The translations under genes and the position numbers were made by a program. From the NCBI GenBank assembly GCA_016802295.1, contig JAESIW010000137.1, forward strand, positions 6,377,130-6,441,129: a DNA stretch of 64,000 nt, given 5' to 3'. Positions 12,042-23,200 of the stretch are shown here, piece after piece. Origin of the DNA: Brachionus rotundiformis. Lineage: Eukaryota > Rotifera > Eurotatoria > Ploima > Brachionidae. Under the pieces are notes generated by a model. The model searched no databases. It had not been told where the DNA came from and saw only the letters and a list, made by a program, of their open reading frames with translations. Every line of letters starts with the position of its first letter. Within the stretch, counting starts at the first letter, position 1.

Positions 12042-12435
12042 TTAAAGACTAAAATCAATGGTTTTTGTTTCGAAACATGAATAATTATTCATTTCAATCA
12101 AAGTTTCCCATTCAGCTGACTTTTCACAGAGGCTGTTTTTAGCATCGTTTAGCTCATTTTCTAATTGTTCAGTCCGGAAGTTTTTGTCTAATTTTGAATT
12201 GTGAAGTTGCAATCTAATTTTTTCAAGAAGAAGGTCTTTTTCTTCCAATCTTTTATTAAATAGATTTTGACAATTTTGCATTTCAAGCTCATGTTTTTTA
12301 AAATAATCTTTTTTTTCAGAATTTAAATTATCATTTATTTGTTCAAGTCTTGTATTTTTATCGATTAAAGCTTGGATTTCAGCTTGATTTGAAAGCATAT
12401 CTAGATTCCTTGTCTGCATTTGTTAATTTAAGTCT
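12042..12435 (-). pseudogene. Coiled-coil fragment, copy A (empty site)
   Basis: The piece at 12419-12042 on the minus strand encodes about 125 residues of continuous coiled coil (ALIDKNTRLEQINDNLNSEK, KRLEEKDLLLEKIRLQL, and so on). It ends in an unrelated short tail (FETKTIDFSL). Next to it is a second, nearly identical copy (copy B) that has been split by an LTR retrotransposon. Near 12196-12210 copy A has the unbroken sequence gtgaagttgcaatc, exactly the pre-insertion state of the site in copy B. I recognise no parent gene. Long coiled coils of this kind occur in centrosomal, Golgi and motor proteins. No start, promoter or full exon structure is evident, so a duplicated fragment is more likely than a live gene. 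Confidence 0.55.
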
Positions 12436-12599
12436 TCAAATGACGACTTCATTTGCTAAAATGTCATTTAGCTCTTTAATTTTGTTATCACACAATTCTA
12501 ATTCTTTTTTTTTTTCACAAAGGCTGTTTTTAGCATCGTTTAGCTCACTTTCTAATTGTTCAGTCCGGAAGTTTTTGTCTAATTTTGAATTGTGAAGTT
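12436..12599 (-). pseudogene. Coiled-coil fragment, copy B, downstream half
   Basis: The minus strand reads HNSKLDKNFRTEQLESELND followed by AKNSLCEKKKELELCDNKIK, nearly identical to copy A over the shared part and then diverging. It ends at 12599 exactly where the LTR element begins. The upstream half of the same copy resumes at 15943 on the far side of the element. Confidence 0.6.
12596..12599. repeat. Target-site duplication AGTT, left
   Basis: The four bases agtt directly before the element's TG start are repeated at 15939-15942 directly after its terminal CA. The tandem copy A has a single agtt at the same point. Confidence 0.85.
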
Positions 12600-12626
12600 T
12601 GTAATACACCCTACGTATCACTTGAA
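12600..12626 (+). repeat. 5' LTR remnant (first 27 bases)
   Basis: The 27 bases at 12600-12626 match the first bases of the complete LTR at 15610-15636. After ...cacttgaa the sequence switches to integrase coding, which marks the deletion junction. Confidence 0.85.
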
Positions 12627-12627
12627 G

Positions 12628-13785
12628 TTGCGAAGTGTGTAAGAGAAATAATATAGTCCCTGCAAAGGAACATCCTGCGAAAGCCATTACCATTAATGGT
12701 ATCTTTGACAGAATCGGGATAGATTTGGTATTTGGCCTACCAGTAACAGAGGAAGGCTTCACTGGAATAATGGTAATTACCGAATACTTAACCAAGTTCC
12801 CATATGCCGAACCTATTAAAATTCAGCCGAAGAAATAGCTTACATCCTATGGAAATTCATATGTATATTTGGACCACCAAGGGTATTCATGTCGGATCAA
12901 GGTAAAGAATTTAACAATCAAATTGTTGATAATCTTATAAGACGAGTCGAATCTGAGCATGTTATTACATCCGCATACCACCCCAGAACCAATGGCCAAG
13001 TTGAGCGCTTGAACAAAGAAATAGTAATTTGTTTAAGAAAACATTGTGAGTAAAATCCAGACGATTGGTCTAAATGGTTACCATTTATATTGCTTGCATA
13101 TCGTACAAGAATACACTCAGCAACAAAGTTCTCCCCATTTGAACTAATGTTCGGTAGAAATATGAATGGATTCAACGATTGGAGTTCCATAGATCCCGAT
13201 TTTAAACACAATGCAGTAGAAGAACGTGTTAACCAAATAAAGGATCTGATCGATGAAAAATATCCGACAGCACTCCAGAACATAGATAAAGCAAAATCCT
13301 CACAAATGAAGGCTCAAAATAATAATAGGCCTGTTACAGAGACAGTAATTTCTACCGGCTCAAAGGTATGGATCCGCGTCATGGGACTGAATGAAAAATT
13401 TCACCCAAAATATCGTAGCCCGTTCAGCGTTCTAGGTCAAATAAAAAATGGGACCTACATTGTCGAGGATGTCTTCAAGCAAAAACTGTCTGACACATTC
13501 CCACTCCAGAGATTAAAATTAGATAAGTCGCCCTCTACTAACGGGGGGAAGGACGAAGCTATTTTTGAAGTCGAAAAAATAATAAACCATCGACTGAATA
13601 AAAACAAAAAATATGAATTTTTAGTCAAATGGAAAAACTATTCACTTAAACATAATTCTTGGGAACCTATGGATAGTTTCTTGGGAAAGAAACCAATTGA
13701 TGATTATTGGTCAAGATTAAACAAGCCTAAAAAAGTTGGACGACCAAGAAAGACAAATACCAATCATGTGACACTTCCGAATATG
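12628..13785 (+). pseudogene. Ty3/gypsy integrase with C-terminal chromodomain (broken)
   Basis: Coding starts abruptly inside the integrase zinc finger (CEVCKRNN, the CxxC half). The catalytic core has all three acidic residues: DRIGIDLVFGLP, FMSDQGKEFNN, and HPRTNGQVERLNKE. The frame shifts at about 12836-12838, and an in-frame TAA occurs at 13051-13053. The integrase C-terminal domain follows, with SKVWIRVMGLNEKFHPKY. A chromodomain lies at about 13556-13720, with FEVEKIINHRLNKNKKYEFL and VKWKNYSLKHNSWEP. Chromodomains on gypsy integrases steer insertion toward particular chromatin in other chromoviruses. Coding runs on without a stop into the env-like region, which suggests a pol-env readthrough or a spliced env message in the parent element. 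Confidence 0.85.
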
Positions 13786-15466
13786 TTGAATATTTTAATT
13801 ACAATTTTATTCTTTCTCATAAAACCTTTGTCAACAGTAAGAATTAACGGAAGGTTTACTGTCTGTGAGACACCGGACCAAACTGATATTGAGAACACCC
13901 TAATTCTAAATACCGAAAAGGACTGTTATGCAAGTCATGCCACTCAAAAAGTTTTTGTAAAAAGTGACAAAAAATTTAGAAGAGTGGACTTGCTTTTCAA
14001 ACAAATACTAACCATAGATGGAAATGGATACGAATGTAGTTAACAGAAAATTATAATTGATGCATACGTAAACCTGTTTGGTTCAAGAAGCTCATCAAAA
14101 AGCATTCATAAGGTGGAAATTGGTAAGAAAGAATGTGAAAATATGGTAAGTTCAAGGACATGTGAAGGATCAAAAATGTCCTGTGAGAATGAAGATTGTA
14201 TATTTGATGGTACGCGTAAAGAAATATTCAAGTGGCTTAGACCTGTAATGAGTTATGGATTTGTGTGTACTATTAAAAGAGTTACCTTGAAAAGCAAATC
14301 AAACTTAATTTTCAATACCTGTGATATTAAACAATTAGAATGTAAACTTAAGTCGTCATTTGTTTACTGGACCAAAGAAATTGTAAATTTCTGTCCATAT
14401 CGACTTTATATGACAATTGGTTAAAACCTACCGTTTAATAATGTTTTTAGTAATACGAATGGCGATCAGATTTTCAAAATAAACCAAACCTTTAAAGAAT
14501 GTGGTATGAAACTTTATGGTTCTACGGAAGGTTTATTTTTGACTTATAATCGTACAAATTTGCCTAAAATCAAAGCTGATTTTGTAACAATTCATGACCT
14601 TATCTTGGCAGATAGTGACGGAATCGAACTCAAGACTTATACAGCTCTAGATAGATTGAAAGAAGAATTATGTAACATAGAACTGTCAAGCCTACGAACT
14701 TTCCGCCATCACGAAGACCAGTTTGAAATTTTATACGCTGGGAATGAAACTTTAGTTGTATATGTAAGGGATGGTATTATATTCGTGTTGCAAAACAAGT
14801 TATAGTGTTGAAGTCGAAAATTATGACGGATGTACAAGAGATCCAAAGGTCTCGTTTTAATTAAGTGGTAAAAGAAATACCGGATACCTTAGTAAAAGTA
14901 ATATTATAAGATATGATAATGAGGAACAATGTAAAGCTAAGAGACATTGGGTTAGAAAAATTAATAATAAAATAATATCAATTGATAAAAATGGAATTAC
15001 TTGGTTGGAACCCAATCATTTAATATCAGTAAATAGCATCACTAGTGAAGTCGAATCATTAAAATTTAATCATGATATGTCGATTAATGATTTGATTAAT
15101 CTTAATATAGAGGAATTGACATCTAAAAATCAAAATTTATTTAAAGAAGATCTTGATAACTCTAATTATTATCGAGGATTACCGTACGGGTTAAGTCATT
15201 TCATCAATTGGCTAAAGAACTCGATAAGAAATGTTTGGCTGGTTATAATATCATGCCTCATTTTTAGTTTCATAATTATCATTGTTTTATTCTTTATATG
15301 CGTAAAATGCAACTGTATTGCACTTCTTAAAGAAGCAATCGAAAAACCCACTTTACGAAAGAACGACAGCATACTTTTAACCGAAAGTGGAGGCAAAAAC
15401 AGCGCCGAAACAGAAAATAATAAAGAAATTACAGAAAAATCAATAAAAGAATTCTTAGTCTGTTAG
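13783..15466 (+). pseudogene. Envelope-like glycoprotein gene of the LTR element (broken)
   Basis: It follows the chromodomain in the same frame. A hydrophobic signal-like stretch occurs at about 13783-13840 (MLNILITILFFLIKPLSTV), followed by a cysteine-bearing, N-glycosylation-type ectodomain. A membrane anchor lies near 15230-15305 (VWLVIISCLIFSFIIIIVLF), then a short Cys-containing cytoplasmic tail that ends at 15466. The reading frame is interrupted by in-frame stops at 14041, 14422 and 14858 and by a frame change near 14797, so no full protein is possible. Topology (signal, ectodomain, one C-terminal anchor) is why I call it env-like. I cannot assign it to a fusion-protein class by sequence alone. 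Env-bearing gypsy elements are known from rotifers (Juno, Vesta) and insects. Confidence 0.6.
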
Positions 15467-15609
15467 AATTATGAGTTTAATTAATTATTTTTTGTTTGTT
15501 TATTTACTTTTTAAAATTTTTTAATATAACTATTAACTTTTATGCACTGATAGAATTTAAAGTCTTAAACAAGAATCATCAGAGACGATGATATCTAAAG
15601 AGCGGGGGA

Positions 15610-15938
15610 TATGTAATACACCCTACGTATCACTTGAACATCAGCTTCTCAACTGATGCGCAATGATAAGAAAGAATTAATACAATTGTCACGTATCTCA
15701 GAAGATAAACGCTTCTAGATGCTGATATAAACATTTATATAATAGCTCACATCTTGTCTTAATTATAAGCCTGTGTTCTTGACACGAACTCATGGGTATA
15801 AATAATGATTCCATTCTCAGTGCTAGGAGAAGATATTTTTAGGAATTATATTAACTATATAAATTGTTAGAGCTCAACAATTATTTAATAAACTATTCGA
15901 AAGTATACTTGTTTTATCATTCATTAACCCGCCCCACA
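15610..15938 (+). repeat. 3' long terminal repeat of the gypsy element
   Basis: It starts tgtaatacacc and ends ccccaca, and is bounded on the right by the AGTT target duplication. Its first 27 bases recur at the element's left end. A TATA-like tataaataat occurs near 15796. A purine-rich tract agagcggggga at about 15598-15608 directly precedes it and fits a polypurine tract. Confidence 0.85.
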
Positions 15939-15942
15939 AGTT
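15939..15942. repeat. Target-site duplication AGTT, right
   Basis: This is the second copy of the 4-bp duplication, matching 12596-12599. Confidence 0.85.
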
Positions 15943-16260
15943 GCAATCTAATTTTTTCAAGAAGAAGGTCTTTTTCTTCCAATCTTTTATTAAATAGATT
16001 TTGACAATTTTGCATTTCAAGCTCATGTTTTTTAAAATAATCTTTTTTTTCAGAATTTAAATTATCATTTATTTGTTCAAGTCTTGTATTTTTATCGATT
16101 AAAGCTTGGATTTCAGCTTGATTTGAAAGCATATCTAGATTCCTTGTCTGCATTTGTTCATTTAAGTCTTCAAATGACGACTTCATTTGCTCAAAATTTT
16201 TCTCTTTCATATTTAATTCCAATTTTTTCTCAATAAATCAGCATAGATTCTTTTAACTTG
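15943..16260 (-). pseudogene. Coiled-coil fragment, copy B, upstream half
   Basis: From about 16222 down to the insertion point, the minus strand encodes a coiled coil (MELNMKEKNFEQMKSSFEDL, then the same residues as copy A up to LLLEKIRLQL). Over the shared 260 bases, copy A and copy B differ at only a few positions by eye, so the duplication is young. Upstream of 16222 the frame changes near 16235 into a second helical piece (MKRENKYQVKRIYADLL). This suggests either a missed intron or a decayed gene. Confidence 0.55.
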
Positions 16261-16440
16261 ATATTTATTTTCTCTTTTCATATTTTGCCATAAAAATATA
16301 TTTAACTTTAATGAAATTTTTTTTGAATTTTTAGGTCAAAATTTTTCCAATTGTTTTTTATCCTACATATCGGTCATATTTAGATCATAAAAAATTTAAA
16401 TTATTTTAATTTAAATTATTCAGACAAGAAAGAACAAATT

Positions 16441-16760
16441 TTACTTTTGATATTCATTATGACATAAATCGTAAAAATACCGGATATTAAAAGTTAGGTT
16501 ATTTTCAGCCTGCAATCTTATATTTCCATCTAATGTCGGTAATATTAGAGGCTTTTTGAGGTCAAATATTGCATATAAGATTTGTTTAAATATTCCATCA
16601 AAGCAATTCGGAGATATTCGATTTGATAAAGTTCGAGTACCAAGACTTTTATAATTATGATTGTTATTTAATCTTTTTGTCAAAATACGATCTGATGATA
16701 AATTATATGAAACCTCCATTTCATTTTTATCATTAAAATCAATAGTTTTTAAATAAACCT
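16441..16760 (-). CDS. Unassigned exon-like ORF upstream of the coiled-coil copies
   Basis: An open minus-strand stretch of about 105 residues begins after a good acceptor (tttttatcag at about 16770-16761). It ends either at a stop at 16441 or at a donor-like aagtaaaat at about 16446. The protein contains KTIDFNDKNEMEVSYNLSSD and FDLKKPLILPTLDGNIRLQA, and I recognise no family. A KTIDF motif also occurs at the end of coiled-coil copy A, so this may be part of the same gene or duplication. Whether it is expressed cannot be judged here. Confidence 0.35.
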
Positions 16761-17293
16761 CTGATAAAAAATAGATATAAAAAATTTTCAATTTATATAA
16801 CCATAATTTCAATTTATATAATTTCAATAAAAATTAAAAAAAGATTTATTTTATATTTAAAATTTTGTTTCTATTTTGAATTATGATAATTAATTTTTTC
16901 AAAATTTTCAGAACAATTTCGTTAGTTTTATTCTTCTATTGAAATTTTTTCTTCTTTCAAAAGAATAGGACAGGAATTGGTGTTAACCTGTGTAAACTTT
17001 TGAGATTTATTATTTTACATTTTTTTTTTTTTGAACATTGAAAAGAAACATCTAAAATTTTTGATATTTTGATATTTTTGATATTAAAATTAACATTGCC
17101 ATTTTTTTACATAAAAAAAAAATTTAAGTCATATCAAAAAAATTTATTAGTTACAAATAGTTTATAATGCTGTACTTTGATCGAATTTTTTAAAAATTTT
17201 TATTCATTTAAGTTGTCCAAATTTGAGATTTAACAATCTTCATAATCTTCACCCTTCTCAAATTACAATTAAATTTTTTATTTAATTAATAAT
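16761..17293. other. AT-rich intergenic sequence
   Basis: No gene is visible apart from a possible terminal exon of the DOCK gene. On the minus strand near 17258-17235, after ...aatttgag, a short tail GEDYEDC followed by a stop would be in frame if the GT at 17288-17287 is used as a donor. Confidence 0.4.
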
Positions 17294-20200
17294 TCATACC
17301 TTATTTAATACTGAATCAGAAATCGTCTTAGATGAAAGATTTTTTATATGTACTGAATTTAGTGAAGTTGATGATTTACTTTGATCATTACCATATTTTT
17401 CGACCAACGAAATATTTTTTATATTTTCTCTTGATTTTATCTGAATATTTTTCATTTTAGGTGGTTTTGGAGGCGCTTTATCTTCAGTTTCACCCGCTCC
17501 TATATCAAAAGTTGGATCAACATTTTGAATGATATTTTGTTCTTCACTACTTAAATTGCTCATTGGTCTTGAATTAGGATTGCTATTACTTGTACTGCTA
17601 TAATTTAAATTTTGAAATCGTCTTAAAGGGCGCTTAGAGCTTATTGCTTCATCAAGAATTATTTTTCGACTAGAAAACTCTTCATCAGAATTTAAGGATT
17701 TAATTGATGAAATTGAATCCCTGTGAGAGCTATTTGATATAAACGAATTTGTATTGGGTTTTTCACCAACGCCAAGATAGGATAAAATTCTTTCAGTATA
17801 ATTTACTTTGTTTAAAAATGACTTGTTAAGACCTGTTTGTTCATTTGAATTTTGAGTTTTAGTTAAAATTTTTGGAGTTGATTCAATATTTCTTAAATCA
17901 TTTTCTATCTTAGATTCTATATTTTTAGAAATGGGTATTTCAAATAATTTTTTTAATTTCGGTAACTGTTCCATTTTTATTATATTCAAAAGATGATCCG
18001 TAGGTAGATGATATAAAGCTGTTTCAAGTAAAGCTTCTCCCCAATTTATTGTTTCAATAATAAGTTGCTTTAAATATTCAATTAAATTTGAATCTTCGAA
18101 GTTGTTCAAGTTATTAAAAAATCTTTTATATTTTGGAAGACCTCCTAGGACTCCAGGATCAATAGTTCCCTGTATTAGCAATTTATCTGATTCACTGACC
18201 TCATTTTTTTTTTCAATTTTCCTATAAGATTCTTTTAACATGGTTAATCTTTCATTAACAATATTTATAGCGTTTTGTATAGGAGATATTTCAACAGTGT
18301 TTTCCTCAATCACATCATAAAAGTTAATCACATCTGGGAGAGAATTTGAGATTGTAACATACTTTTCAACTAACCACCATTGCGTAGGATCATCTTCATT
18401 TAAAACGCTATCTTTCCTATATGAAAATTTGAATTTCTTTACTTCATTATGCTCATAATATTTGATCAGTCTGTTTGATACTTTTAATTTATTCAAACCG
18501 TTTACTGGTTCATATATTGGATTTACACTTATAACTTGGATATATTGATTTTGTGATTCGAATTCACTTTGAGTAACTGGATATGAATGAGAAATTCTAA
18601 TTGAATTCGGAAACCAGCTCTCTACACGTTGCCTAAATGTCATAATTTGCTCTAAAGGCTCGCTTCGAAAAACGAATTGCTTATTTTCAAAAAGCCTTGG
18701 AAATTTTTTTCCGTAAAAACCGACCAAAAAATATTTGCATTCATATCTATTTGTTTTTATAATATTTTCACATAAATCAGCTTGTTGTCTCAAAAATGAG
18801 TTTAACTTTTCAAAGTCGAACTCTGATTCATAAATCCCTCTTAGAATCTTTGAAAATTCAAATGCTTTTTCCCAAGCTAATCCTAATGTATAATCTTTAA
18901 TTAGCTCTAAAAATAATGATTCTTTTAAATTTTTATGAATTTTTTCATTTTTAAACGAATCGTGAATAAGATATGGCTCAAGTGATTGATTAGTCCAATA
19001 TAGTAACTCTGCATGAAGTTTGAGTGTATTTGCCGCACAAACTAAATTTCGTGACTTTTTGTGAATTTTTCTTAGTTTTTCGATATATTTTACATAAATG
19101 TCATAGCGTTTTAGATTACCATAAAAATTCTAAATATTAAAAATTAATTTTTTTGATGTAAATTTATAAAAAAATACTACCAAAATTTCATTCAAATAAT
19201 ATGTTTTTAACTGGTCTGATGAATCTTCTTCTAATGTTGAATATTCAACAAGCAAATCACAAAGATCTACTAGATTTTTAACGAAATTCTGATTTTTTTT
19301 TAAATGAATATGTGAATTAAACTTATCTTTCATTCTAAAAATATAAAGTCGGGTTAAAAATTTAAATACAATAAAAATATTTTAAACAATTTAATTTAGA
19401 TTTTCAATTATATCTATTAGACTTACATTTTCTCATATGAATTTCTAAACGAAATATCATTTATCCTAAATTCCAATAGCTGATCAATAGTTGTGATGAT
19501 CAATTTTGGTACCAAAAAATCATTAAAATCAGTTTCTGACCCTTTATTGATGTACTCGCAATTTATCATATCAAATATAATTGGGATAATTTCAAATTGA
19601 ATTTCTTTTACAGGTAATAAAGAAATTTTCATAAATAACGGAACAATATCGGGGATTAATTTTGATTTTTTATCAGCCAAATTGTGCCACATTTTTTTTA
19701 TCTGATTCGCAACTTTTACTCTTAAGTCATCATTTTTATCGAATTTTTTTGAATCAATTCTTTTTAAATTTTCAATTTGAAGACTGGGATGAATTGCTAT
19801 TAAGACCATGCATTCAAAGTAGTCGGTCCAAATAATTTTATTTACAGAATCAAAATTTTCATAATGATAAATAATAATTTTCTCAGATATATTGTTCAAA
19901 GCTTGATAAACAACCAAATTACGTAAAATTAATAATTCGTACCAATTTTTTGGAAATACTTCTTCCATTAGTGTTCTGCATACATCTATCAATTGTATCA
20001 TTAATAATTGATTGATATTACTTTTATTTGTTAATCCTTTTTGTTTAATTAATCTTATAAAAACGTTTTTATCAATTAAAGATGGACAATTATTAACGTA
20101 ATCTTCTAACTGTTCTTTTACGAGAGAAACATCAAATATAGCATCAAAACATTGATGATTCATTATTCTCATGATTGATATAATAATAGTTCCATATAGT

Positions 20201-23200
20201 TGCTTTAAATTTTTAATTATTTTTAAAATTCATTTTATAAATTTAGAAATTAATCTTAATACCTTGGCTGAATTTTTATTATCGAGGGACAAAAAAATAG
20301 CTGATAAACGTGGTAACAAAGTTGAAATTTGAATTATTTCTTCATCTATATTCCCCTTCAATTTTAAAATATAAATAATCATACTAAATAGAATATCATT
20401 CTGGTAAATTACTATTTTATGCTTTTCTAGTACATTCATAAGTTCAGCTGTTATTTTACCGATTGTTTCAATTGTTTTGCCAGTTTTTTCATCATCAATA
20501 TCTTTTGTAAACCTTAAGCAATCTTTGATTACATTACACATGGGAAGCAACAAAATTTTTCTGCTTTCTTTAGCGAATTATTTTATCATTTATAATTTTT
20601 TAAAGTTTAAAAAAAAACCTGATAATTCGAACAACTGTGTTCTTATGATCCTCGATAAAAATTGTGTCTGAACAGCATAAGAACTCTCAAAAAAACCAAC
20701 AAAAAGCTTACTAAAAATGAATTATTTTTTTTCCAAGTTTTATAAAATAAAACCTTATATTTTCGAATTGATATCGTTGTGAATTTATTAAAATTGGTAT
20801 CAAATTAATGACGTTTTTTAAAATGAAAATTTGTATATTGGTTATTTTAGATTGAATATTTGTATCAACCATGTTTTCATTAGATGTTATATTTTTAGTA
20901 TCTAATTGTGTCAACTCAACCATTTGCTTAAAAATATTTTCTATGTCTTTATCAAATGTTTCACCTTTCGTGTTTATATTATTAGATTTATTGTAAATTG
21001 AAAGTAGTTCCCTTGATCTGAAACTGAATTTAAAAATATATTCTATTGACTTGATTGCGTTTATGAGAAGCTCATCTTTCAAATCATTATTATTCGAATT
21101 TAGACTTAAACTAGACGTAAAACTGCTATGTTTGATCGTTCTTTCATAATCAATTTGCAAACTTTTTTTCGAGTCTTTTTTTTCATTTTCTTTATTTGTT
21201 AATGAATTTTTATATTTTTCATAGGAATCAGTTAACATTTGATTAAAAATTCTTAAGATAGGTTTATGAACCAGAGTAATGCAAAAATTTTTTTCTAAAT
21301 ATGCATCGATTACTGATTTGAAGCTAGCATATTTACTTTGGTTTTCGATTATTTGGAAAATAAGAACTAAAATTTCAAAAACACGTGGTTGAATAAATAC
21401 TTTATGAAATTCAATTGTTTTTTCACTAATCTTGTCATTTTTGTTTTTTAAATCAAGCAAAATATCTATTAATTTATCCAATATTGCTTGTAAAAATTTA
21501 ATTATCTCTGCTGTCTGTTCGTCTTTTAATGATGATAATTCATTTAAGTAGCCTAATAGACATTGATAATGTTGTTCATCAAGTGTTTCATATATTGGAA
21601 AAGATAGTAGATTCAACAAAGTTACTTAAAAATGTATTATAAAGGAAAGATAATTTCTAATATTTCTTACCATTCTGAGTTAATTGTGTTGAAACAACTT
21701 TTACTCTTATTTCAATAAATTCTTTCATTTTATCAGGATTAAAGTACCAATTTAAACAGTTCGAAGATTGAAATTTTAAAGGAATATAACGTCCTTCAGT
21801 AACTTTGGGATCTAATTCATTCTCTATTTTATTAATCTTAAATTTATCAATATTTTAAATGTTTTATTTACAGATTTTGTAGATTTACCGGTAGATAGCA
21901 ATGCATGTCTGCAATAGCAGATCCATCCTCATTTGTTATTTGTAAATAGCTAACTCCTAATATCTTATTTTTATCTTTTGTATCTTGTGAGCGACTTCGA
22001 ATCAAAAATCGAAGATATAATTTTTTTAATTCTTTGACTTTTTTACCACATGGAATATTAATCTATTTATTAATTAAATAGGAAGTTTTGGTATAAATAA
22101 ATATTTCTTAAAGAATTTTTTGTTATCAATTAAATTAGTTTACTTTAACTATTTCATTCCATTTTGGCTTATCTTGCTTTGGATAAACAATTGATTTGTA
22201 GAAAAAATAACTATTTGTATCATTTTGACAGCTTTCTTCATCAAAAGAAACAGGCTCTTCAGTTTTTATATTATTTTCCTCTTTTATTTGGATTACGTTT
22301 ACTATTATTTCATAATTTCGAGCTTTTTGGAATTCCCCACCAATTATTGTAATATAAAACTCATTTCGAAAATCATCTTGATTTTTATAATAATGTTTTT
22401 TTCATTTAATAGAAATTTAAACTAATTACCTGGCATTATAATTTCTGGAAAATTCATTTTTCTACATATTTTTGGATTAAGGTGAGAATATTTACTAATA
22501 ACCTAAAATTATCAATTTAAAATTGAATTTTTTTACGATATTCTATTTATTACATTTTTATACGACAGCTCATAAAGCTCGATTCGAAATGTTAGAGTAA
22601 AATATGAATCTTTATTCAAACTTCGAGAATTCTTTAAATCTGACATTTCTTTAATATTTAGAAACTCCGATATATATTTATTGCTGACAATGGATGAGTC
22701 GAATTCAGATACACTTTTAAGAGTTAAAATTAATTCAAATAAAAATTTTTTGCAAAATCTACTGTAAAATCATCGAAGCTTGAAAATTTCGAATATCTGC
22801 AGAAACATATACTAGATTACATAAGTTCGACCCTAAATCATAAACTCCTCCAGCGAATTTCCTTGTAATGGCTGAAATCTGATCTTTTCCATTTAATTTG
22901 GTGTGTTTAATCGAATACACGACCAACAAGAGTTTAAATCCTCTTTTTGTATATTCAAAATCTTTTTCACATATGTCACAAAAGAAAACAAATTTTTCAT
23001 TATTTTCATTTAAGCTAGTCCTTTGAAATGAATTAGCTGAATTTTGAATATTAATCAGATTTTTGTCAATTAAATCCGCCATTTTAAAATATGCATTTTC
23101 ACTATCGAATTTAAGTCAATTTTTTTTTTTTTTTTCGAATTTAAAGAAAAATTTTACCACAAATAAAAACTATTTTCGGGAGAACCCTCTTTATAAAGAT

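Larger units (their letters stand above)
12600..15938 (+). mobile_element. Defective Ty3/gypsy LTR retrotransposon with chromodomain and env-like gene
   Basis: The element begins tgtaatacaccctacgtatc and ends ...gccccaca, with TG...CA ends and a 4-bp AGTT duplication. The full LTR is at the right end (15610-15938). At the left only its first 27 bases (12600-12626) survive, joined directly to the integrase zinc finger. The rest of the 5' LTR, gag, protease, reverse transcriptase and RNase H are therefore deleted. What remains is integrase, a chromodomain and an envelope-like ORF, all with stops or frameshifts. This is an old, non-functional endogenous copy. Confidence 0.88.

Noticed and set aside
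12436..12795. Minus-strand open frame spanning the coiled coil and the integrase antisense
   Set aside because: The N-terminal half is simply the antisense of the integrase region. The frame crosses the LTR insertion boundary by chance.
12918..13283. Minus-strand frame of about 120 codons
   Set aside because: It is the shadow of the plus-strand integrase, which has clear catalytic motifs.
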